NCBI GenBank assembly: GCA_937859105.1
Contig: CALMAD010000329.1
Coordinates: 1-15,868 of the forward strand
Source: an uncultured Propionibacteriaceae bacterium
GTDB lineage: Bacteria; Actinomycetota; Actinomycetes; Propionibacteriales; Propionibacteriaceae
Reading direction: 5' to 3'
Length of the DNA: 15,868 nucleotides
In this document: positions 7,942 to 13,436 of the stretch, in pieces
Layout of the letters: every line of letters starts with the position of its first letter
Position numbering within the stretch: the first letter of the stretch is position 1
Notes under the pieces: model-generated
Databases searched by the model: none
What the model was told of the DNA's origin: nothing
What the model saw: the letters and a program-made list of their open reading frames with translations, nothing else
Translations under genes and position numbers: made by a program

Positions 7942-8392
7942 CATCTACGACGAGCGAGGGGAAGAGCTGGCGTCCTGCGAGACGCAGTTCCGGAGCCTGG
8001 GCGGCAGGCAGGAGTTCGAGGGGGTGATCGAGACGGTGCACGTCCGGAATGACAGCGTCCTCGTGAAGGAAGCCCTGGCGACGCCGGGGGAGGGGCGCGT
8101 CCTGGTGGTGGACGGCGAAGGCTCGCTGGAGTCGGCGCTGATGGGCGACGTGCTGGCTCGGAGTGCGTCCGAGAACGGGTGGTCGGGGGTGATCGTGAAC
8201 GGGGCCGTCCGGGATTCGGAGCGGCTGGGCGGCGTCGAGCTCGGCGTGAAGGCCCTCGGGACGAACCCGCGGCGCAGCCACCAGCACGGCACGGGCACGC
8301 GCGGGCAGGCGGTGATCTTCGGCGGCGTGGTGTTCGAGCATGGTGGCTACGTGTACGCCGATGCCGATGGGATCCTGGTGCGGCGTCCCTGA
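7925..8392 (+). CDS. rraA: RraA / 4-hydroxy-4-methyl-2-oxoglutarate aldolase family protein
   Basis: 155 residues, the usual size of short RraA proteins. It keeps the fold landmarks FGG-like LGGR (25-28), GRVLVVDGEGS (57-67), MGD (73-75), GAVRD (93-97), LGTNPRR (111-117) and YADADGIL (144-151). R96-D97 matches the Arg-Asp pair that binds substrate and metal in class II pyruvate aldolases (HMG/CHA aldolase) and supports oxaloacetate decarboxylation; E. coli RraA, an RNase E inhibitor, lacks that Asp. I therefore read this as a probable aldolase or decarboxylase of 2-oxo acids rather than an RNA regulator. The ATG lies inside the end of the hydratase gene (17-nt overlap), with AAGGGA (7913-7918) 6 nt upstream, which implies coupling and a shared pathway. 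The substrate is unknown. Confidence 0.82.
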   Translation: MGTTADIYDERGEELASCETQFRSLGGRQEFEGVIETVHVRNDSVLVKEALATPGEGRVLVVDGEGSLESALMGDVLARSASENGWSGVIVNGAVRDSERLGGVELGVKALGTNPRRSHQHGTGTRGQAVIFGGVVFEHGGYVYADADGILVRRP

Positions 8393-8407
8393 CGGAGGCC
8401 GCGCAGC

Positions 8408-8413
8408 TAGGGT
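8408..8413 (+). promoter_or_regulatory. putative -10 box (TAGGGT) for a leaderless amidase transcript
   Basis: TAGGGT fits the actinobacterial TAnnnT -10 and ends 6 nt before the GTG at 8420, so transcription would begin at or next to the start codon. AGGG within it could instead act as a weak ribosome site (7-nt spacing). No clear -35 is seen. Confidence 0.5.
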
Positions 8414-8419
8414 GGCGAC

Positions 8420-9829
8420 GTGGATGTGACCGCCGTCGAGATCGCCGCGCGCGTGCGCGCGGGTGAGTTGTCGGCGGTCGAGGTCGTCCGGGCGGCGCTC
8501 GGGCGCATCCGGGGCGCCGAATCGCTCGGGGCGTTCGCTTGGGTGGACGAGGAGCGGGCCCTCGCCCAGGCCGAGGCGGTCGACGCCGCGGTCGCGCAGG
8601 GCGAGGCGGGGTCGCTGACGTTGGCGGGCGTCCCGTGCCCGATCAAGCAGCTGGCCGAGGTCGAAGGGCTGCCGTACACCGGCGGCAGCCTCGCGCTGGA
8701 GGGCAACGTGGGCCGCCGCACCGACGCGGTGGCCCGGCGGCTCGTCGAGGCGGGCACGGTCACCGTCGGGCTGACGACCGCGCCGGAGTTCGGGTTCCCG
8801 TGTTATACGGAGCCGGCGTCCGGGGCGGTCGTGACACCGTGGGATCGTTCGCGCGGCGCCGGCGGCTCGAGCGGCGGAGCGGCGGCTGCGGTGGCGGCGG
8901 GCGTCGTGCCGATCGCGCATGCGTCCGATGGGGGTGGGTCGATCCGCATTCCGGCGAGCAGTTGCGGCGTCGTCGGGCTGAAGCCGTCGCGCGGGCTGGT
9001 GAGCACCCTGCCGGGGCGGGTGGCCGGGCCGGGGCTGGTGTGCGACGGGGTGGTGAGCCGGACGGTCCGGGATACGGCGCTCGCCCTCGACGCGCTCGCC
9101 GGGAACGTGCCGGGCGACACGTATCTGCTTCCACGGTCGCCCTCCTACCTGCGGGCGTGTGACGAGGCACCGCGGCGGCTGCGGATCGGCCTGTTGGTGC
9201 GTCCGGTGATCTCGGAGACGGCGTCGGTCAGCCCCGAGTGCACCGCCGCGGCCGAGGAGACCGCCGGCTGGCTGGAGACGATGGGGCACGAGGTGGCCCC
9301 GGCCCCGGTCGCGTTTCCGCCGGAGCGGTGGGCGGCCTTCCAGGCGTTGTGGACCACGGGGGCGGCGGGCGTCCCGGTGCCGCCGGGGCGGGAGGGGTTG
9401 CTGACCCCGATGACCCGCTGGCTACGGCAGCAGGGCCGCCAGGTCAGCGGGACCGCGTTCGCGGAGGCGCTCGGCGCCGTGCAGGCGCTGACACTCGAGG
9501 TCGCCGAGACCTGGGCCGATTTCGACGTGGTCGTCACGCCGACGCTGGCCCGCCCGCCGGCTCGGGTCGGCGAACTGCGCGACGACGACGATCCGGCCGG
9601 CGACTTCGGCGCCCAGATCGACTACACCCCCTGGACCTCCATCGCCAACCTCACCGGCCGGCCCTCGGTCAGCCTCCCGCTGCACCGGGCCACGGTCGAG
9701 GGAGCAGTTCTGCCCATCGGCGTCATGCTCACCGGACGCATCGGCGAAGACTCGGCGCTCCTCGGCCTCGCCGCGCACCTGGAAGCCGAGCACCCGTGGC
9801 CGCTCGTGGCCCCGGGCTGGGGCGGCTGA
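8420..9829 (+). CDS. amidase (amidase signature family hydrolase)
   Basis: 469 residues, normal for the family. The Ser-Ser-Lys triad is visible: K76 in VPCPIKQ, cis-Ser S150 in GAGGSSGGA and nucleophile S174 in [10 protein letters not shown], with the expected 24-residue spacing between the two Ser. Members hydrolyse C-N bonds of amides; the FGFPCYTEP and [10 protein letters not shown] stretches resemble actinobacterial amidases annotated as general or 6-aminohexanoate-type. The gene starts with GTG and appears leaderless. It begins 27 nt after the RraA stop on the same strand, so it could also be read from the upstream transcript, but whether it belongs to that pathway is uncertain. An amide form of the imported acid is a possible link. 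GatA is unlikely given the absence of gatB or gatC nearby and the KQ in place of the usual KD. Confidence 0.88.
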   Translation: MDVTAVEIAARVRAGELSAVEVVRAALGRIRGAESLGAFAWVDEERALAQAEAVDAAVAQGEAGSLTLAGVPCPIKQLAEVEGLPYTGGSLALEGNVGRRTDAVARRLVEAGTVTVGLTTAPEFGFPCYTEPASGAVVTPWDRSRGAGGSSGGAAAAVAAGVVPIAHASDGGGSIRIPASSCGVVGLKPSRGLVSTLPGRVAGPGLVCDGVVSRTVRDTALALDALAGNVPGDTYLLPRSPSYLRACDEAPRRLRIGLLVRPVISETASVSPECTAAAEETAGWLETMGHEVAPAPVAFPPERWAAFQALWTTGAAGVPVPPGREGLLTPMTRWLRQQGRQVSGTAFAEALGAVQALTLEVAETWADFDVVVTPTLARPPARVGELRDDDDPAGDFGAQIDYTPWTSIANLTGRPSVSLPLHRATVEGAVLPIGVMLTGRIGEDSALLGLAAHLEAEHPWPLVAPGWGG

Positions 9830-9881
9830 GCGCCTCCCGTCTCGTAGTCACCCTTTCGTCTCCCAGCTGCGCTGTCACCAC

Positions 9882-9952
9882 CTCGACACTCGGGACCGGA
9901 CGCCCCGTCCGGCCGACAGCTCTCACTGCTCGGCCTCGCATCGAGTGTCGGG
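9882..9952. other. possible three-way-junction RNA element (71 nt)
   Basis: CGACACTCG (9884-9892) pairs perfectly with CGAGTGTCG (9942-9950), extended outward by T-G and C-G. Enclosed are CCGGACG-CCC-CGTCCGG (9896-9912) and a second stem, CCGACAG (9913-9919) with CTG-C-TCGG (9926-9933, one bulged C) and a 6-nt loop. Together they form a closed three-stem shape in the 164-bp gap after the amidase. There is no T-tract, so it is not a standard terminator. It matches no riboswitch or tRNA that I recognise. Strand is undetermined because the pairing is almost the same on both. Confidence 0.4.
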
Positions 9953-9993
9953 CCTGTGACAAGCCCTGACACGCCCTCCCCATCGTGGTGGGC

Positions 9994-10902
9994 ATGGAAA
10001 CCCTGCACACAGCCGACGGCGTCGCGGACACCCGCGGCGCCACGCCCCTGGATCGCCAGCACGTCGTCCGCGCCGGGCGCCGCGGCGAAGTCGTTCGTGT
10101 CCTGCCCGGCATCTGGCTCCCGCGAGGCGGGGCCGCCGACGCGGCCGCGCGGGCGCGTGCCGTGCTCACCTCCGACCCCCACGCGGTGATCACGGGCCGG
10201 GCCGCCGCCAGGCTCTCGTGGTGGCCCGAGCTGGCAGCCCCGACCCTGACGGCAGCCCGGACCCGCCATGCGACTCCCGGCCCCGGGTTCCGCTTCGAGC
10301 GCCGCCGCATCGACCCCGATCACGTCGTGACGTGGGGCGGGGTCCGCATCACGTCGATCGCGCTCACCGTGCTAGACCTCGCGGTGGAGATCGGGCCGGA
10401 GGCCATCGACGAAGCGTTGCGCCGCGGGGTCGTGACGCTGGAGGCCCTATGGGCGACACTGAAGTCCACCCCCGGGCGGCGCGGCAACGTTCGCCGTCGC
10501 GACCTGCTCATCGACTCCCGCGACGAGCCGTGGTCGGAGGCCGAGCGCGCGTTGCACCATCTCCTCCGGCGAATCCGGTTGCCCTGCGGCTTCCTCACCA
10601 ATCACCGGGTTGGCTACGGGGCCGCCACCGGCTACGGGTCTGCGACCGCCTACCTCGACTGCGCGCTTCCCGACCTCCTGCTTGGCCTCGAGGTCGACGG
10701 GCACGAGCATCATGCGGCGGCGCCCGCCTTCACCCACGACCGGGTTCGTGACGCGGGGCTGGCGGCCGAGGGCTGGCAGATCGTCCGGCTTGCCTCCGAC
10801 CAGGTGTTCTTCAACGCCGACGACACCGTCGCCGTGCTGGAGGCGATCATCCGGGCCCGGCTCGCGCTCGTCGGCGAACGACCCCGCGCGAGGCCCCGTT
10901 AG
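9994..10902 (+). CDS. AbiEi-like / DUF559 (Vsr-like endonuclease fold) two-domain protein
   Basis: 302 residues from the ATG at 9994; GTG codons at 9985 and 9988 are also in frame, and none has a convincing ribosome site. The N-terminal part (RQHVVRAGRRGEVVRVLPGIW, then a segment giving ITGRAAARL) resembles the winged-helix AbiEi-type antitoxin region. The C-terminal part (about 180-275) resembles DUF559/Vsr nucleases of the PD-(D/E)XK superfamily: SEAERALHHLL, YLDCALPDLLLGLEVDGHEHH with E233 and D235, then WQIVRLASDQVF. Proteins of this layout are common in actinobacteria and mostly uncharacterised; a role in DNA processing or defence is only suggested by the folds. It stands alone. Its TAG stop forms the first three bases of the putative -10 box of thrC. 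Confidence 0.7.
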   Translation: METLHTADGVADTRGATPLDRQHVVRAGRRGEVVRVLPGIWLPRGGAADAAARARAVLTSDPHAVITGRAAARLSWWPELAAPTLTAARTRHATPGPGFRFERRRIDPDHVVTWGGVRITSIALTVLDLAVEIGPEAIDEALRRGVVTLEALWATLKSTPGRRGNVRRRDLLIDSRDEPWSEAERALHHLLRRIRLPCGFLTNHRVGYGAATGYGSATAYLDCALPDLLLGLEVDGHEHHAAAPAFTHDRVRDAGLAAEGWQIVRLASDQVFFNADDTVAVLEAIIRARLALVGERPRARPR

Positions 10903-10905
10903 GCT
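10900..10905 (+). promoter_or_regulatory. putative -10 box (TAGGCT) for leaderless thrC
   Basis: TAGGCT ends 6 nt before the GTG at 10912, the same geometry as at the amidase gene. Its first three bases are the stop codon of the preceding gene. No SD-like sequence precedes this GTG at useful spacing, which favours leaderless translation. Confidence 0.55.
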
Positions 10906-10911
10906 GGACGG

Positions 10912-12459
10912 GTGAACTACGTCTCGACCCGCGGCGGCGCCGATCAGACCCCTCGCTCGTTCTCGGACATCCTGCTCGAGGGTCTCGCTCCCGATGGCGG
11001 GCTCTACGTCCCCGAGTCCTACCCGCATGTCGCCACGGCCACCCTGGGTCGCTGGCGCACCCTCTTGGCTGACGAGGGCTACGCGGCGCTCGCCGCGCAG
11101 GTGCTCGAGCTGTTCATCGACGACATCGCCCCGGCCGACCTCGCCCGCCTGACCCGCCACGCCTACACGGCCGACAAGTTCGGCAGCGACGCGATCGTGG
11201 GCCTGGCCGACCTCGGCGACGGCCTGCTGCTCGGCAAGATCTCCAACGGGCCCACCGCCGCCTTCAAGGACATGGCGATGCAGCTGCTCGGCCAGCTGTT
11301 CGAGTTCGAGCTGGCGCGGCGCGGCGAGACCATGACGATTCTGGGTGCCACCAGCGGCGATACCGGCTCCGCGGCCGAGTACGCGATGCGGGGCAAGCGC
11401 GGCCTCACCACGTTCATGCTGACCCCTCGCGGCCGGATGACCCCCTTCCAGCAGGCCCAGATGTTCTCCCTCGACGACCCCCGCATCATCAACGTCGCGG
11501 TCGACGGGGTGTTCGACGACTGCCAAGACCTGGTCAAGGCGCTCAACAACGACCTCCCCTTCAAGGCCGAGTACCGTCTGGGCGCGGTGAACTCCATCAA
11601 CTGGGCACGCCTCCTGGCCCAGGTCGTCTACTACGTCGCCCTCTACCTCCGCGCCACGGACGCCGACGGCCAGACCGTCACCTTCGCCGTCCCCTCCGGC
11701 AACTTCGGCAACATCTGTGCCGGGCACGTGGCCCGCTCGATGGGCGTGCCGATCGACCGGTTGATCCTCGCGACGAACGAGAACAACGTCCTCGACGAGT
11801 TCTTCCGGACGGGCGTCTACCGCGTGCGGGCCTCCGCCGAGACCTACGAGACCTCCAGCCCGTCGATGGACATCTCCAAGGCCTCCAACTTCGAACGCTT
11901 CGTGTTCGACCTCCTGGGCCGCGACGGCGACCGGGTTCGCGCGCTCTTCGCCGACGAACTCCCACGTCAGGGCTTCTTCGACCTGTCCAAGACCCCCGAG
12001 TTCGCCGCGCTCAGCCAGACCTACGGCTTCGTCTCGGGCAGTTCCACGCACGCCGACCGCCTCGCGCAGATCCGCTTCCTGGCCACCGAGCGGGCCACCG
12101 TGATCGACCCGCACACCGCCGACGGGGTGAAGGTGGCCCGCGACCTCCTCGCGGTGGGGGCCGTCGCCGAGCCCGTCGTCGCGCTCGAGACGGCCCTCCC
12201 GGTGAAGTTCTCGGCCACGATCCGCGAGGCGCTCGGCCGCGACACCGAGCGTCCGGGCAAGTTCGCCGGCATCGAAGAGCTCCCGCGCCGCGTCGTCGAC
12301 CTCGACGACGACGCCGACGCCCTCAAACGCCTCATCGCCGACACCATGGCCGACCTCCGGTCCGCCTCCGTGGCCGACGCCCCTCAGCCGGCCGGACTGC
12401 AGCCCGGATCGCTACCGCCCGACCCCACGCGCCACGAGGCCCTCGACCCCGACGCCTGA
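10912..12459 (+). CDS. thrC: threonine synthase
   Basis: 515 residues, the long form of the enzyme. It converts O-phospho-L-homoserine to L-threonine with PLP, the last step of threonine synthesis, in the cytosol. Diagnostic parts are the N-terminal domain start NYVSTRGG, SNGPTAAFKDMAMQ with PLP lysine K119, GATSGDTGSAA (145-155) for phosphate and PLP contacts, and PSGNFGN (261-267). The family core ends near residue 485; the rest is a Pro/Asp-rich, probably disordered tail. The start is GTG with a -10 box 6 nt upstream and no ribosome site. The stop overlaps the GNAT start as TGATG, so the two form one transcript. No other threonine gene lies in the window. Confidence 0.95.
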   Translation: MNYVSTRGGADQTPRSFSDILLEGLAPDGGLYVPESYPHVATATLGRWRTLLADEGYAALAAQVLELFIDDIAPADLARLTRHAYTADKFGSDAIVGLADLGDGLLLGKISNGPTAAFKDMAMQLLGQLFEFELARRGETMTILGATSGDTGSAAEYAMRGKRGLTTFMLTPRGRMTPFQQAQMFSLDDPRIINVAVDGVFDDCQDLVKALNNDLPFKAEYRLGAVNSINWARLLAQVVYYVALYLRATDADGQTVTFAVPSGNFGNICAGHVARSMGVPIDRLILATNENNVLDEFFRTGVYRVRASAETYETSSPSMDISKASNFERFVFDLLGRDGDRVRALFADELPRQGFFDLSKTPEFAALSQTYGFVSGSSTHADRLAQIRFLATERATVIDPHTADGVKVARDLLAVGAVAEPVVALETALPVKFSATIREALGRDTERPGKFAGIEELPRRVVDLDDDADALKRLIADTMADLRSASVADAPQPAGLQPGSLPPDPTRHEALDPDA

Positions 12460-12991
12460 TGCCCGACGACGCTTTCACGTTCCGGCCGGTGACGGACGCC
12501 GACCTGCCGTTCGTCCTCGCCTGCCAGACGTCGGACGCCGCCGCGCCCTGGTTCGCCCCGCTCACCCTCGACCAGGCCCGCGCCCGCTTCGGCGACCGCC
12601 TCGCCGGACGCAGCCCGATCCGCATGGTCATCGCCCATGTCCGCGGCCGGGACGCCGGCTACGCCCAGCTCTACCGCGTGGGTGACTCCCGACCGACGGC
12701 TTCATCCCCGCCGACGCCCGCGACGTCGGCCTCGACTACTGCCTCGCCGGCGACCTGGTCGGCCAGGGCCTCGGGACGCCCTTCGTCGCCTCCCTCGTCG
12801 GCCTGGCCTCCTGGCTCTTCCCGGACGCCCCCGGCGCCGTCGCCTGCCCCGACCACCGCAATCGCGCCTCGATCGCCGTCCTCGAGCGGGCGGGCTTCAC
12901 CGCCGGTCTCTGGTTCGACACCCCGGGACCGGCGGGCGGTTCGATCACCGAGATCGCGTACCGGCGGGCTATCCCGGCAGCAGAATATTGA
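12459..12991 (+). pseudogene. GNAT acetyltransferase, AAC(6')-like, broken by a one-base frameshift
   Basis: Frame 1 from the ATG at 12459 reads a good N-terminal half (FRPVTDADLPFVLACQ to GYAQLYRVGDS) and then turns into Ser/Pro/Arg-rich nonsense. The continuation lies in another frame: PTDGFIPADARDVGLDYCLAGD, then the acetyl-CoA loop VGQGLGT, then CPDHRNRASIAVLERAGF, ending at TGA 12989-12991. Adding one C to the run at 12688-12690 would join the halves into about 177 residues, the normal size for the family. The order of GYAQ, the xGQGLGT loop and the NRASIxxxERAGF tail resembles aminoglycoside 6'-N-acetyltransferases, but the natural substrate is unknown. It overlaps the thrC stop by one base. 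The break may be a real mutation or a sequence error; without the fix, translation would run to 13034 as a junk tail. Confidence 0.82.
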
Positions 12992-13008
12992 TACGCGCCC
13001 CGCGCGTA
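12992..13008. terminator. hairpin directly after the GNAT stop
   Basis: TACGCGC (12992-12998), loop CCC, GCGCGTA (13002-13008): a perfect 7-bp stem starting right after the stop codon of the broken acetyltransferase gene and ending shortly before the iron box. The position suits termination of the thrC transcript, but no T-run follows. Confidence 0.45.
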
Positions 13009-13014
13009 ATACTG

Positions 13015-13034
13015 CTAAGTTAGGCTTGCCTTAG
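13015..13034. promoter_or_regulatory. IdeR/DtxR iron box upstream of feoA
   Basis: CTAAGTTAGGCTTGCCTTA (13015-13033) matches 14 of 19 bases of the IdeR/DtxR consensus TTAGGTTAGGCTAACCTAA. It contains the dyads CTAAG/CTTAG and AGGC-TT-GCCT. It lies about 80 bp before feoA, an iron-uptake operon, which is where an iron-loaded DtxR-family repressor is expected to bind. Established for the family; not shown for this site. Confidence 0.78.
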
Positions 13035-13080
13035 TTTTCAGGTGGGGGTCTGCTCCGGACCGTCGCCCACGCTTTCAACG

Positions 13081-13101
13081 GTCGCCGGCCGAGCCGGCGA
13101 C
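13081..13101 (+). promoter_or_regulatory. perfect 9-bp hairpin in the feoA leader, abutting the ribosome site
   Basis: GTCGCCGGC (13081-13089), loop CGA, GCCGGCGAC (13093-13101). It ends at the base before GGAGGAGG (13102-13109), which lies 5 nt before the feoA ATG. Further up, GTGGG and CCCAC (about 13042-13070) can pair as a second stem. The hairpin could hold the ribosome site open or restrict it; effect unknown. Confidence 0.45.
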
Positions 13102-13114
13102 GGAGGAGGACGGA

Positions 13115-13432
13115 ATGTCATCCGCTCCGGCGTCCGTGAAGACCCGCGTCGTCCCGCTGAGCTCGCTGCGCTGCGGGCAGCGCGGCGTGATCTGTCGCGT
13201 GGCGGCGGACTGCGACTCCTCGGTCTGCCACCGGCTGCAGTTGCTCGGGTTCTCTGAGGGGCGGGCGATCTCGAAGGTGCGCCAGGCTCCTCTGGGCGGG
13301 CCGATGATCTTCCGCGTGTGCGATGTCCAGATGTGTCTGCGCCAGGCGCAGGCCGACCTGGTGCTCGTCGAACTCGCCGACGAGCCCGAGTTCGCCGCCC
13401 GACCCCACCCCCTTCCGTTCCACGGAGTCTGA
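13115..13432 (+). CDS. feoA: ferrous iron transport protein A, FeoA
   Basis: A 105-residue cytosolic SH3-like protein that supports the FeoB transporter. The core (about 12-88) has the FeoA pattern: CGQRGVICRV, LQLLGFSEG, APLGGPMIFRV, CLRQAQADLVLVEL. It carries six cysteines (20, 27, 33, 38, 69, 74), unusually many for so short a protein. A short polar head and a Pro/His tail flank the core. The ATG has a strong GGAGGAGG site 5 nt upstream. An IdeR-type box lies upstream, and the feoB ATG starts 4 nt after its stop, so the two are co-transcribed. The FeoA role (gating or stimulating FeoB) is known from other bacteria. Confidence 0.9.
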   Translation: MSSAPASVKTRVVPLSSLRCGQRGVICRVAADCDSSVCHRLQLLGFSEGRAISKVRQAPLGGPMIFRVCDVQMCLRQAQADLVLVELADEPEFAARPHPLPFHGV

Positions 13433-13436
13433 TGCC

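Noticed and set aside
5206..7944. 912-codon open frame antisense to the hydratase gene
   Set aside because: Arg/Pro/His-rich translation without any domain; it mirrors the codon bias of the real gene on the other strand.
7841..9289. 482-codon minus-strand frame opposite the rraA and amidase genes
   Set aside because: Arg/Pro/His-rich shadow spanning two supported plus-strand genes.
9882..9952. Three-stem element as a tRNA
   Set aside because: No anticodon-stem, T-loop or D-loop consensus and the wrong number and length of arms.
10447..12114. 555-codon minus-strand frame opposite thrC
   Set aside because: Typical GC-rich antisense frame; thrC motifs on the plus strand are unmistakable.
12680..12700. 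Programmed ribosomal frameshift in the acetyltransferase gene
   Set aside because: No heptameric slippery sequence; a single missing C in a short C-run explains the shift more simply.
12637..13023. Separate small gene within the broken acetyltransferase region
   Set aside because: Arg/Pro-rich product in the one frame that carries no acetyltransferase similarity; the conserved second half lies in another frame.
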